The position numbers and the translations under genes are program-made. 16,270 nucleotides of DNA, taken from DASYGT01 sp035999365 (GTDB lineage: Bacteria; Actinomycetota; Actinomycetes; Mycobacteriales; Jatrophihabitantaceae). This document shows, piece by piece, positions 5,956 to 15,799 of this stretch. Below the pieces are notes generated by a model. The model saw nothing but the letters and a program-made list of their open reading frames with translations, searched no databases and was not told where the DNA came from. Position 1 is the stretch's first letter. Each line of letters begins with the position of its first letter. The stretch is from assembly GCA_035999365.1 (NCBI GenBank), contig DASYGT010000056.1, forward strand, positions 1 through 16,270. Direction: 5' to 3'.

Positions 5956-6747
5956 GTGGCTGATGCAACCCTCGTCATAGCCGACCTGCGCGCCGAGTGC
6001 TCGGCACTCGACGCCGTCGTGGCCCCACTCGCCGAGGCCGACTGGGCCAGGCCGACGCCGGCCGACGGGTGGACCATCGCCCACCAGATCGGCCATCTGG
6101 CCTGGACGGACGACGTCGCAGCGCTCGCCGCGACCGATCCGGAGGAGTTCCACGCCGAGCTCAACCGCGCGCTGGCCGAGTTCGACGGCTACGTCGACCG
6201 CGCCGCCGCCGAGCGTGCCGCAGCGCCGCCCAAGACCTTGCTGGCCGACTGGCGGGCCGGGCGGGACACGCTCGTCGACGCCCTTGCCGGCGTGGCGCCG
6301 GGAACCAAGATCCCCTGGTTCGGGCCACCGATGAGCGCCACGTCGATGGCCACTGCCCGGCTCATGGAGACCTGGGCGCACGGGCAGGACGTCGTCGACG
6401 CGCTCGGCGTGACACGCGAGCCGACTCCGCGGTTGCGGCACATCGCGCACATCGGGGTGCGCACTCGCGACTTCGCCTTCCTTGTCCGCGACCGGGCAGC
6501 ACCCGCCGAGGAGTTCCGGGTGGAACTCGATGCGCCGGACGGCGAAACGTGGACGTGGGGGCCGAGCGATGCCGCGCAGCGGGTCAGCGGCCCGGCACTC
6601 GACTTCTGCCTGCTCGTCACCCAACGCCGGCACCGCAGCGACCTCGCGCTGCTGGCCGACGGCGACGACGCCGGCGCATGGCTCGACATCGCTCAAGCCT
6701 TCGCCGGTCCGCCCGGACCGGGCCGAGCGCCGTCGGTTCCCGCATGA
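5956..6747 (+). CDS. TIGR03084-type DinB/MDMPI-fold metal-binding protein
   Basis: This 263-residue protein begins the operon. The N-terminal two-thirds look like the DinB-like four-helix bundle of mycothiol-dependent maleylpyruvate isomerase. Segment DGWTIAHQIGHLAWTDD (37-53) offers His47, and METWAHGQD (137-145) offers Glu138 and His142. The spacing His-91-Glu-4-His is nearly that of the metal ligands in maleylpyruvate isomerase (His52, Glu144, His148 from memory). The C-terminal part resembles the SCP2-like MDMPI C-terminal domain. The family is common in actinobacteria; a mycothiol-linked or isomerase role on a CoA-pathway intermediate is an inference. The start is GTG with a weak ribosome binding site; the stop overlaps the next ATG (ATGA). 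Family call is good, function unknown. Confidence 0.9.
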   Translation: MADATLVIADLRAECSALDAVVAPLAEADWARPTPADGWTIAHQIGHLAWTDDVAALAATDPEEFHAELNRALAEFDGYVDRAAAERAAAPPKTLLADWRAGRDTLVDALAGVAPGTKIPWFGPPMSATSMATARLMETWAHGQDVVDALGVTREPTPRLRHIAHIGVRTRDFAFLVRDRAAPAEEFRVELDAPDGETWTWGPSDAAQRVSGPALDFCLLVTQRRHRSDLALLADGDDAGAWLDIAQAFAGPPGPGRAPSVPA

Positions 6748-8462
6748 CGGCGGACCGTCCCGCCGGCGCCGTCCGCGATGTCATCCGCATCGGCAATGCA
6801 TCGGGGTTCTACGGCGATCGCGCCTCGGCCATGCACGAGATGCTCACCGGGGGCGAGCTCGACGTGCTCACCGGCGACTACCTCGCCGAGTTGACCATGC
6901 TCATTCTTGCCCGTGACCGGCTGAAGGACCCGTCGCTCGGGTATGCGAAGACGTTCCTGCGCCAGCTGGAAACGTGCCTCGGTGAGGCGACCGACCGCGG
7001 AGTGCGGATCGTCGCGAACGCCGGTGGGCTGAATCCAGCAGGCCTCGCCGGCGCGGTACGCACGCTCGCCGACCGGCTCGGCATCTCCCTCGTGGTCGCC
7101 CACGTCGAGGGCGACGACCTGCGTGAGCGTGCGTCGGAGCTGGGACTCGGCGAACCCCTGGCCGCGAACGCCTATCTCGGCGCCTGGGGCATCGTCGAAT
7201 GTCTGCGCATGGGCGCCGACATCGTCGTCACCGGTCGGGTGACCGATGCATCCCTCGTGGTGGGCCCCGCAGCCGCGCACTTCGGCTGGTCGCCCACCGA
7301 CTACGACGCGCTCGCCGGCGCCGTGGTGGCCGGGCACGTCATCGAGTGCGGCCCGCAGGCCACCGGCGGGAATTATGCATTCTTCGCCGAAGAGATACCG
7401 GATTTCGGCCGCCCCGGGTTCCCCGTCGCGGAGGTGTATGCCGACGGTTCCAGCGTGATCACCAAACACCCAGGAACGGGTGGCGCGGTGACGGTCGGCA
7501 CGGTAACGGCTCAGCTGCTCTACGAGATCGGCTCGCCGCAGTACGCCGGGCCCGACGTGACCGCACGATTCGACACGATCTCCCTCGCGCAGGAGGGAAT
7601 CGACCGCGTCCGCATCGGCCAAGCGCAGGGACAGGCGCCGCCGCCGACGGTGAAGGTCGGGTTGAACAAGCTCGGCGGGTTCCGCAACGAGGTCACGTTC
7701 GTGCTCACGGGCAATCACATCGAGGCAAAAGCGGCGTTGATCAAGGCGCAGCTCGCACATCTCGACGCGACGTGGACGCTCGCGCGCACCGGTCATGCCG
7801 ACGCCGATGTGCAAGAGGAAGCAGCCGCCCTGCTGCACTGTGTGGCACGGGGCAACGACCCGAAGAAGGTGGGGCGAGAGTTCTCGGGTGCGGCCATCGA
7901 GCTGGCGCTGTCGAGTTATCCGGGCTTCCACGTCACCGCACCGCCGGGCGACGCGACGCCCTACGGCGTATTCACCGCTGCCTACGTCGACCGCTGGAGC
8001 GTCCCCCATGTCGCAGTGCTGGCCGACGGCACGCGGGTGGACATCGCCCCAGCATCCGAGACCCGGCCGCTCGACGCCGATTCTGTCCGATCCGGACCGG
8101 CAGGTGGTCAGGATCGGACACGATCGGGGCCTTCGCGGCGCGTACCGCTCGGCACGGTCGCCGGCACCCGCAGCGGCGACAAGGGCGGCAACGCCAACGT
8201 CGGCGTCTGGGCGCGCAGCGAAGAAACCTGGTCGTGGCTGTCGACCGAGCTCACCGTGGACAAGTTCCAGGAGCTGCTCCCCGAAACGCAGCCATTGCGC
8301 GTCACTCGATTCGAATTGCCGAACCTGCGGGCGCTGAACTTCGTCATCGAGGCAATTCTCGGTGACGGCGTCGCGTCGAATGCGCGGCATGATCCACAGG
8401 CGAAGGCCCTCGGTGAATGGCTCGCCTCACGCGTCGTCGATGTCCCGGAGGAGTTGCTGTGA
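6744..8462 (+). CDS. AtuA-family (DUF1446) acyclic terpene utilisation-type protein
   Basis: This is a 572-residue cytoplasmic protein with the two-part AtuA architecture. A long N-terminal DUF1446 domain covers about 13-440, with IGNASGFYGDR, LTGDYLAELTM, NAGGLNP, VTGRVTDASL and GPQATGGNY as the most telling segments. A C-terminal AtuA-like domain of about 100 residues covers about 465-572, with GTRSGDKGGNANVGVWAR. In Pseudomonas aeruginosa AtuA is encoded with geranyl-CoA carboxylase and is tied to growth on citronellol and related terpenes, but its reaction is not established. Rv0976c of M. tuberculosis appears to be the counterpart in an equally ordered cluster. The Arg/Ser/Gly-rich linker at 447-459 is encoded by an inverted repeat. 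ATG overlaps the upstream stop (ATGA); the end overlaps the next gene (GTGA). The open frame extends back to 5997 but overlaps the TIGR03084 gene. Confidence 0.93.
   Translation: MTADRPAGAVRDVIRIGNASGFYGDRASAMHEMLTGGELDVLTGDYLAELTMLILARDRLKDPSLGYAKTFLRQLETCLGEATDRGVRIVANAGGLNPAGLAGAVRTLADRLGISLVVAHVEGDDLRERASELGLGEPLAANAYLGAWGIVECLRMGADIVVTGRVTDASLVVGPAAAHFGWSPTDYDALAGAVVAGHVIECGPQATGGNYAFFAEEIPDFGRPGFPVAEVYADGSSVITKHPGTGGAVTVGTVTAQLLYEIGSPQYAGPDVTARFDTISLAQEGIDRVRIGQAQGQAPPPTVKVGLNKLGGFRNEVTFVLTGNHIEAKAALIKAQLAHLDATWTLARTGHADADVQEEAAALLHCVARGNDPKKVGREFSGAAIELALSSYPGFHVTAPPGDATPYGVFTAAYVDRWSVPHVAVLADGTRVDIAPASETRPLDADSVRSGPAGGQDRTRSGPSRRVPLGTVAGTRSGDKGGNANVGVWARSEETWSWLSTELTVDKFQELLPETQPLRVTRFELPNLRALNFVIEAILGDGVASNARHDPQAKALGEWLASRVVDVPEELL
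8084..8120. repeat. Perfect 10-bp inverted repeat inside the AtuA-type gene
   Basis: TGTCCGATCC (8084-8093) and GGATCGGACA (8111-8120) are exact reverse complements separated by 17 nt. The element falls on the codons for the linker between the two AtuA domains (residues 447-459), where length changes would be tolerated. It could form a strong hairpin in mRNA or be a small palindromic repeat that inserted without breaking the frame. Confidence 0.75.
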
Positions 8463-9603
8463 GCGCCTTCGACACCCCCGAGCGACGCGCGCTGCGTGAG
8501 ACGGTCGGCAAATTTGTACGATCCGATGTCCTGCCTTATCTCGACGATTGGGAACGCATCGGGGAACTGCCGCGAGCGCTGCACAAGCGGGCAGCCGAGC
8601 TCGGGCTGATCGGGCTGTCGTACCCGGAATCGGTCGGCGGGGGCGGTGGCGACGCCATCGACGGCGTCGTGCTCTGCGAGGAGCTCCACTACTCAGGCGC
8701 GTCGGGCGGCCTCTTTGCCTCACTGTTCACATCGGGGATCGCGTTGCCGCACATCGTCGCGGCCGGAGACCCGGCGCAGATCGATCGCTGGGTACGGCCG
8801 ACTCTCGCCGGCGAGCTCATCGGCTCGCTAGCCATCACCGAGCCCGACGGCGGATCCGATGTCGCCGGCGTCCGGACCACGGCCAAGCGCGACGGCGATC
8901 ACTACGTCATCAACGGCGCCAAGACCTACATCACGTCAGGCGCGCGGGCCGATTTCATCGTCACCGCGGTCCGCACCGGCGATGCGGGAGCTCACGGAAT
9001 CTCGCTCGTCGTCGTCGAGAAGGGCACTCCGGGATTCACGGTGACGCGCAAGCTCGACAAGATGGGGTGGCTCTGCTCCGACACCGCCGAGCTGTCGTAC
9101 ACCGATGTGCACGTCCCCGCCGAGAACCTGGTCGGCCACGAGAACACGGGGTTCGTGCAGATCGCGCAGAACTTCGTGAGCGAGCGAATCGGTCTTGCGG
9201 TACAGGCATATTCCAGCGCGCAGCGGTGCCTCGACCTCGCCGTCGATTGGTGCCGTATGCGCGAGACGTTCGGCCGCCCGCTGATCAGCAGACAGACCGT
9301 GCAGCACACCCTCGCGGAGATGGCCCGGCGCGTGGAGGTCGCTCGCGTCTACACACGGTCGATCGCGGAACGCGCCGCGTCGGGCGAGAACGACCTCGTC
9401 AAGGAGGCGTGCTTCGCGAAGAACACCGCGGTTGAGACGGGCATGTGGGTGGTCGACCGCGCGGTACAACTTCACGGCGGGATGGGATACATGCGCGAGG
9501 CGGAGATCGAACGGCAGTACCGAGACATGCGTATCCTCGGTATCGGCGGCGGGACGGACGAGATCCTGACGGGCCTCGCAGCCAAGTTGCTCGGGTACAC
9601 GGC

Positions 9604-9607
<4 letters not shown>
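8459..9607 (+). CDS. Acyl-CoA dehydrogenase, isovaleryl-CoA dehydrogenase-like (FadE13-type)
   Basis: This is a 382-residue FAD enzyme that forms the 2,3-double bond of an acyl-CoA and passes electrons to ETF. Seen in order: N-terminal helical domain, SLAITEPDGGSDVAG (123-137) in the FAD/substrate region, the beta-domain segment VINGAKTYITSGARADF (150-166), RETFGRPL (268-275) and QLHGGMGY (337-344). The usual catalytic Glu in the C-terminal YEGT motif is replaced: the segment reads ILGIGGGTDEI. A Glu at 242 (VSERIGLA) sits where isovaleryl-CoA and long-chain dehydrogenases carry their base, so a branched or long substrate is likely. The GTG start at 8459 has GGAGGAG 5 nt upstream and overlaps the AtuA stop (GTGA); the end overlaps the carboxylase beta gene (ATGA). 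Same position as fadE13 of M. tuberculosis. Confidence 0.95.
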
Positions 9608-11198
<1,591 letters not shown>

Positions 11199-11202
<4 letters not shown>

Positions 11203-13214
11203 ACGCCTCGACGGGCGACACCCGCCCGATCAGCTCGGTACTGGTGGCGAACCGCGGTGAGATCGCCCGCCGCGTATTCCGCACGTGTCGCGATCAGGGC
11301 ATCGCCACTGTCGCGGTGTTCTCCGATGCGGACGCACAGTCGCCTCACACCGTCGAGGCCGACGCCGCCGTCCGCCTTCCCGGCAGCACCCCCGCGCAGA
11401 CCTATCTGCGAGCCGAGGCCGTCATCGACGCTGCCCGCCGTGCCGGCGCCGATGCCGTGCATCCGGGCTACGGCTTCCTCTCCGAGAACGCCGGGTTCGC
11501 CCGCGCGGTCATCGCCGCCGGGTTGACGTGGATCGGGCCGCCTCCGGACGCGATCGCCGCGATGGGGAGCAAGATCGAGTCAAAGGGACTTATGGCGGCA
11601 GCCGGGGTCCCCGTGCTCGACGAGCTTCGGCCCGATGCCGTGACGGACGCCGATCTACCCGTTCTGATCAAGGCATCTGCGGGTGGAGGCGGCCGGGGCA
11701 TGCGAATCGTCACCGACCTTGCTGAGCTCACGCGCGAAGTCGAGGCTGCGAGCGCCGAAGCCGCCAGTGCATTCGGCGATCCCACCGTGTTCTGCGAGCC
11801 GTATCTCGCCACGGGTCGGCACATCGAGGTGCAAATCATGGCCGACATGCACGGCACGGTCTGGGCCGTGGGCGAGCGCGAGTGCTCCATCCAGCGGCGC
11901 CACCAGAAAGTCATCGAGGAGGCACCGTCGCCTCTGGTCGAGCGCGTCGACGGGATGCGCGAGAGGCTGTTCGACGCCGCACGCTCGGCGGCGAAGGCGA
12001 TCGGCTATGCAGGTGCGGGTACCGTCGAGTTTCTCGCCGACGAGCAGGGCGAGTTCTTCTTCCTCGAGATGAACACCCGGCTGCAGGTCGAGCACCCCGT
12101 CACGGAGTGCACCACGGGCTTGGACCTGGTGGCGCTCCAGCTGCTCGTCGCAGGTGGTGGGGCGCTCGAACCAGAGCCGCCCCCGGTGCATGGTCACGCA
12201 ATCGAAGTACGCCTCTACGCCGAGGACCCGGCCGCGGACTGGCAACCGCAAAGCGGGGTCGTCCATCGACTGCGGGTACCGGGCGCGGACATCGAGTTCG
12301 CGGTCGGAACCGCGGACTCCGGAATACGTCTCGACAGCGGTGTGGTCGACGGGACGGTCGTCGGCATCCACTACGACCCGATGCTCGCCAAGGTGATCGG
12401 ATGGGCACCGACGCGCGAACACGCGATCACGCTGCTGAGCGGCGCGTTGCAGCGGACAGCGCTGCACGGGCTCGTCACCAATCGCGACCTACTGGTGAAT
12501 GTCCTTCGCCATCAGGCATTCCGGCGCGGCGACACGACAACTGCTTTCTTCACCGATCATGGGCTGCCTGAGCTGGCCGCACCGCTCGTCGGCGAGCAGG
12601 CCGAGCGCCTGGCGGCTGTCGCGGCCGCCGTCGCCGCGGACGCGGGCGCGCGGGCAGCTGCTCCCGTGCTCGGCGAAATCCCCAGTACGTGGCGCAACGT
12701 GTTCAGCCAGCCGCAGCACACCCTGTTCACGGGACCGTCAGGCCCTCACGACGTCGTCCACCGCGGCACGCGCAACGGGCTGCAGATCCTCGACGACGCA
12801 GTCGCGGTCGTGTCGAGCACCCCGGACGAGGTCGTCCTCGACGTCGACGGTGTGCATCGACGGTTCAGCGTCGTTCGCTACGGCGAGGACGTGTACGTGG
12901 ATTCCCCGATGGGCAGCGTCCATCTGGTCGCCGCACCCCGGTTCGCCGACCCGGCGGCATCCGTCGCAGCGGGGTCCCTTCTGGCCCCCATGCCGGGATC
13001 GGTCCTGCGCATCGGCGTCGCCGTCGGCGACATCGTGTCTGCTGGTCAACCGATCCTGTGGCTCGAAGCGATGAAGATGCAACACCAGATCAATGCGCCG
13101 GTCGACGGGAGGGTCGCCGAATTGCTGGTACGTGAAGCCGAGCAGGTCGATGTCGGCGCAGTCCTCGCCGTCGTGACCCAGAACGTCAGTACGCAGGAAG
13201 AGGAGACATCGTGA
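11199..13214 (+). CDS. Acyl-CoA carboxylase alpha subunit: biotin carboxylase plus biotin carrier (AccA2-type)
   Basis: This 671-residue biotin-dependent subunit carboxylates its own biotin with bicarbonate and ATP and serves the beta subunit encoded just upstream. The biotin carboxylase N-domain begins SVLVANRGEIARR (13-25), with GYGFLSEN at 90-97. The ATP-grasp domain has KASAGGGGRGMR (158-169), ERECSIQRRHQKVIEEAPS (226-244) and EMNTRLQVEHPVTE (290-303). The C-domain contains RLYAEDP (338-344). A middle region (about 450-590) should hold the beta-contact domain. The biotinyl domain ends the protein, with EAMKM and the biotin-accepting Lys626. Length and layout fit MccA/AccA2. The GTG start overlaps the beta stop (GTGA), and the stop overlaps the next GTG. 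The nature of the carboxylated acyl-CoA depends on the partner. Confidence 0.96.
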
Positions 13215-14368
13215 ACTTCACCGAGACGGACGAGCAGAAGGCGTTGCGTGACGCTGTGGCCGAGCTCGGCGGGCGCTACGGGTACGAATACACCCGGGCG
13301 AAGGTCAAGGCAGGCGAGCACACCGACGAGCTGTGGGGCGAGGCGGGCAAGCTCGGCTTCCTGGGGGTCAACCTGCCGGAGGAGCACGGCGGCGGTGGCG
13401 GTGGGATGTACGAGCTGTCGCTGGTCGAGGAGGAGCTGGCGGCGGCCGGCAGCAGCCAGCTCATGATGGTGGTCTCGCCGGCCATCTGCGGGACGGTGAT
13501 CGCCCGCTTCGGCACATCGGAGCAGAAGCAGCGCTGGTTGCCCGGCATCGCCGACGGCACATTCATGATGGCGTTCGGCATCACCGAGCCGGACGCGGGA
13601 TCGAACTCGCACAAGATCACCACGACGGCGCGCCGCGACGGTGCCGACTGGCTGCTCTCGGGGCGCAAGATCTACGTGTCCGGTGTCGACCGCGCTGACG
13701 CCGTTCTGATCGTCAGTCGAACCGAGGACGCCAAGACCGGGCGGCTGAAACCCGCGCTCTTCGCGATGCCCACCGACGCGCCGGGCTTCGAGTTCCGTGC
13801 GATCGACATGGACATTGCCATGACCGACAAGCAGTTCCTGCTCTACATGGACGACGTTCGGTTGCCCTCGGATGCCCTGGTGGGCGACGAGGACGCAGCC
13901 CTGGCGCAGCTGTTCGCCGGTCTCAATCCCGAGCGGATCATGGCAGCATCCTTGTCGATCGGCACCGCACGGTACGCGCTCGACAAGGCCGTCAAGTACG
14001 CCAAGGAACGCACCGTATGGGACGCACCGATCGGTTCACACCAGGGTCTCGCCCACCCGCTCGCACAGGTGAAGATCGAGCTCGAGCAGGCCAAGCTGAT
14101 GATGCAGAAGGCTGCGACCCTTTACGACGCGGGCGACGACCTCGGTGCGGGCGAGTGCGCGAACATGGCGAAGTACGCGGCGGCAGAGGTTGCCGTTCGT
14201 AGCGTCGACCAGGCCGTGCAGACCTTGGGCGGCAACGGCTTCGCCAGCGAATACGGCCTCGGTGCGCTGCTCGCCAGTGCGCGGGTCGGCCGCGTGGCGC
14301 CGGTGAGTCGCGAGATGATCCTGAACTTCGTCGCCCAGTTCAGCCTCGGGCTGCCGAAGTCGTACTGA
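13211..14368 (+). CDS. Second acyl-CoA dehydrogenase of the operon (FadE12-type)
   Basis: This is a 385-residue acyl-CoA dehydrogenase. It shows LGFLGVNLPEEHGGGGGGMYEL (48-69, a run of six glycines), MAFGITEPDAGSNSHKI (120-136), GRKIYVSG (151-158), a linker with TEDAKTGRLKPALFAMP (171-187), KERTVWDAPIGSHQGLAHPLAQ (265-286) and QTLGGNGF (337-344). The C-terminal YEGT-type motif is absent (RVAPVSREM), and Glu241 in LNPERIMA is the likely catalytic base, as in isovaleryl-CoA-type enzymes. It differs clearly from the first dehydrogenase, so it probably acts on another intermediate or chain length; the two may also assemble together. Its GTG overlaps the carboxylase stop, with AGGAGA 4 nt upstream. 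It occupies the place of fadE12 in M. tuberculosis. Confidence 0.95.
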   Translation: MNFTETDEQKALRDAVAELGGRYGYEYTRAKVKAGEHTDELWGEAGKLGFLGVNLPEEHGGGGGGMYELSLVEEELAAAGSSQLMMVVSPAICGTVIARFGTSEQKQRWLPGIADGTFMMAFGITEPDAGSNSHKITTTARRDGADWLLSGRKIYVSGVDRADAVLIVSRTEDAKTGRLKPALFAMPTDAPGFEFRAIDMDIAMTDKQFLLYMDDVRLPSDALVGDEDAALAQLFAGLNPERIMAASLSIGTARYALDKAVKYAKERTVWDAPIGSHQGLAHPLAQVKIELEQAKLMMQKAATLYDAGDDLGAGECANMAKYAAAEVAVRSVDQAVQTLGGNGFASEYGLGALLASARVGRVAPVSREMILNFVAQFSLGLPKSY

Positions 14369-14398
14369 CCGCTGTCCGCACACCGCCCTGGAGTCGTC

Positions 14399-15163
14399 GT
14401 GACCGAACTCGTGCATTACAGCGTCGACCGTGCCGTTGCGACGCTCGTGCTGGATTCGCCCGAGAACCGCAACGCCCTGTCTGCACAGTTGGTCGGTGAG
14501 GTGAGTGCACATCTGCACTCGGCTGCGTCGGACGCCGATGTGCGTGCAGTTGTGCTCGGCCACACCGGTACGACGTTCTGCGCCGGCGCAGACCTGAAGG
14601 AGTCGGCTGCCGAGGGTGGCCCGGCGGCAGGCACGACGCGAATGCTCGATCTGCTCCGCGCGATCGTCGCCCTGCCCAAGCCGGTGATCGCACGCGTCGA
14701 CGGCAACGTTCGCGCGGGCGGTCTGGGAGTGGTCGGCGCGTGCGACATCGCCGTGGCCGGCCCGTCATCGACGTTCGCCTTCACCGAGGTACGGCTGGGA
14801 TTGGCCCCGGCCATCATCTCGGTCACGACGCTCGGACGGATGACGCAACGGTTGGCCGCTCGCTACTACCTGACCGGCGAGACGTTCGACGCGGCCGCCG
14901 CGCAGGCCTGCGGGCTGATTACCTGCGCGGTCGCAGATACGGGCGTGGAGATCGAGGCGATCGCCAACTCGCTGCGGCTCTGTTCTCCGCAGGGGCTGGC
15001 GGAGACCAAACCGCTGACGACGCGATCGACGCTCGCCGCATTCGACGAGCGCGCCGGGCAGCTGAAGGAGCAGTCCGCGCGGCTGTTCGGCTCGGACGAG
15101 GCGCGCGAAGGCATGCTGGCTTTCCTGGAGCGCCGCCCACCCGCCTGGGCCCGGCAGTCATGA
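14399..15163 (+). CDS. Enoyl-CoA hydratase/isomerase, methylglutaconyl-CoA hydratase-like (EchA7-type)
   Basis: This is a 254-residue crotonase-fold protein. The oxyanion-hole segments are CAGADLKES (61-69) and RAGGLG (105-110). At the two catalytic glutamates of mitochondrial crotonase, the first position is Gly110 and the second is Glu130 (TEVRLGL), 20 residues apart as expected. Loss of the first Glu with retention of the second is, as I recall, a feature of bacterial LiuC-type methylglutaconyl-CoA hydratases, which suits a place after a methylcrotonyl- or geranyl-type carboxylase. The C-terminal EGMLAFLERRPPAW is typical of the family. It starts 30 bp after the dehydrogenase at GTG 14399 with GGAG 5 nt upstream, and its stop overlaps the TetR ATG (ATGA). 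The exact substrate is inferred from context. Confidence 0.94.
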   Translation: MTELVHYSVDRAVATLVLDSPENRNALSAQLVGEVSAHLHSAASDADVRAVVLGHTGTTFCAGADLKESAAEGGPAAGTTRMLDLLRAIVALPKPVIARVDGNVRAGGLGVVGACDIAVAGPSSTFAFTEVRLGLAPAIISVTTLGRMTQRLAARYYLTGETFDAAAAQACGLITCAVADTGVEIEAIANSLRLCSPQGLAETKPLTTRSTLAAFDERAGQLKEQSARLFGSDEAREGMLAFLERRPPAWARQS

Positions 15164-15777
15164 CCGTCGTCACGACACGCGCGCCGCAGCAGGACCGCAG
15201 CCGTGCGACGCGTGCCCGATTGCTCGAAGCAGCGATCACGTGCCTCGCCGAACTCGGCTGGACAGCCAGCACGGTGGCGGTGGTCGCCGAACGAGCCGGG
15301 GTCTCGCGGGGCGCCGCACAGCACCACTTCCCGACCCGCGAATCACTATTCACCGCTGCGCTGGAGCACGTGAGTCAGGAGCGCGCGTCCAACTTGCGCG
15401 CGGAACTGGCCGAGCTGCCCGGCTCGCCCGACACAGCGCGAGTGGTGGACGTGGTGTTCGGGCTGTTCAGCGGCCCGCTGTTCCGCGCCGCCCTGACCCT
15501 GTGGGTTACCGCCGCGTCCGAACCGCAGCTCCGCGAACAGATCGTCCCGCTGGAGGCGCGAATCGGCCGCGAAATCCACCGCATCGTGGTCGAGTTGCTC
15601 GGCGTCGACGAGGCCGAGCCGGGCGTGCGCGAGACGGTGCAGGCGACGCTCGACCTCGCGCGCGGGCTCGGGCTGGCGAACCTGCTGACCGACGACAGCA
15701 AACGGCGCGGACGGATCGCCGCGCAGTGGTCGCGGATCCTCGACACCGGACTCGCAACGGGATCGTCGGTGCGCTGA
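15160..15777 (+). CDS. TetR/AcrR-family transcriptional regulator
   Basis: This is a 205-residue regulator. The N-terminal domain has the TetR helix-turn-helix at about 38-57 (VAERAGVSRGAAQHHF) followed by the typical TRESLFTAALEHV helix. The rest is a helical ligand-binding and dimer domain with no close signature. It is the last gene of the operon and overlaps echA by 4 bp, so it is expressed with the pathway it probably represses. A CoA thioester of the pathway is the likely inducer by analogy with other TetR regulators of acyl-CoA catabolism, including AtuR of Pseudomonas; this is inferred. The palindrome at 5904-5931 is the best candidate operator. Its stop lies 7 bp from the stop of the convergent gene on the other strand. 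Confidence 0.95.
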   Translation: MTVVTTRAPQQDRSRATRARLLEAAITCLAELGWTASTVAVVAERAGVSRGAAQHHFPTRESLFTAALEHVSQERASNLRAELAELPGSPDTARVVDVVFGLFSGPLFRAALTLWVTAASEPQLREQIVPLEARIGREIHRIVVELLGVDEAEPGVRETVQATLDLARGLGLANLLTDDSKRRGRIAAQWSRILDTGLATGSSVR

Positions 15778-15782
15778 GCACC

Positions 15783-15799
15783 GGTCAGCTGCGCTGACC
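15783..15799. terminator. Hairpin at the convergent gene ends
   Basis: GGTCAGC (15783-15789) and GCTGACC (15793-15799) form a perfect 7-bp stem with a 3-nt loop, starting 6 bp after the TetR stop and covering the stop codon of the minus-strand gene. The place between two converging genes suggests a shared bidirectional terminator. No T-tract follows on either strand, so intrinsic termination would be of the actinobacterial tail-less kind and is uncertain. Confidence 0.4.

Noticed and set aside
5997..6743. The AtuA reading frame stays open far upstream, which would give an 821-residue protein.
   Set aside because: The upstream part is Arg-rich out-of-frame sequence over the well-supported TIGR03084 gene; the ATG at 6744 with ATGA overlap and the start of DUF1446 homology mark the real start.
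6693..8390. A 565-codon open frame on the minus strand opposite the AtuA gene.
   Set aside because: Long antisense frames are common in GC-rich genes; the translation shows no recognisable domain, and the plus-strand frame has full family motifs.
13391..13410. A glycine-codon repeat in the second dehydrogenase as a microsatellite.
   Set aside because: A Gly-rich turn at this point is usual in acyl-CoA dehydrogenases, and the repeat is short and imperfect.
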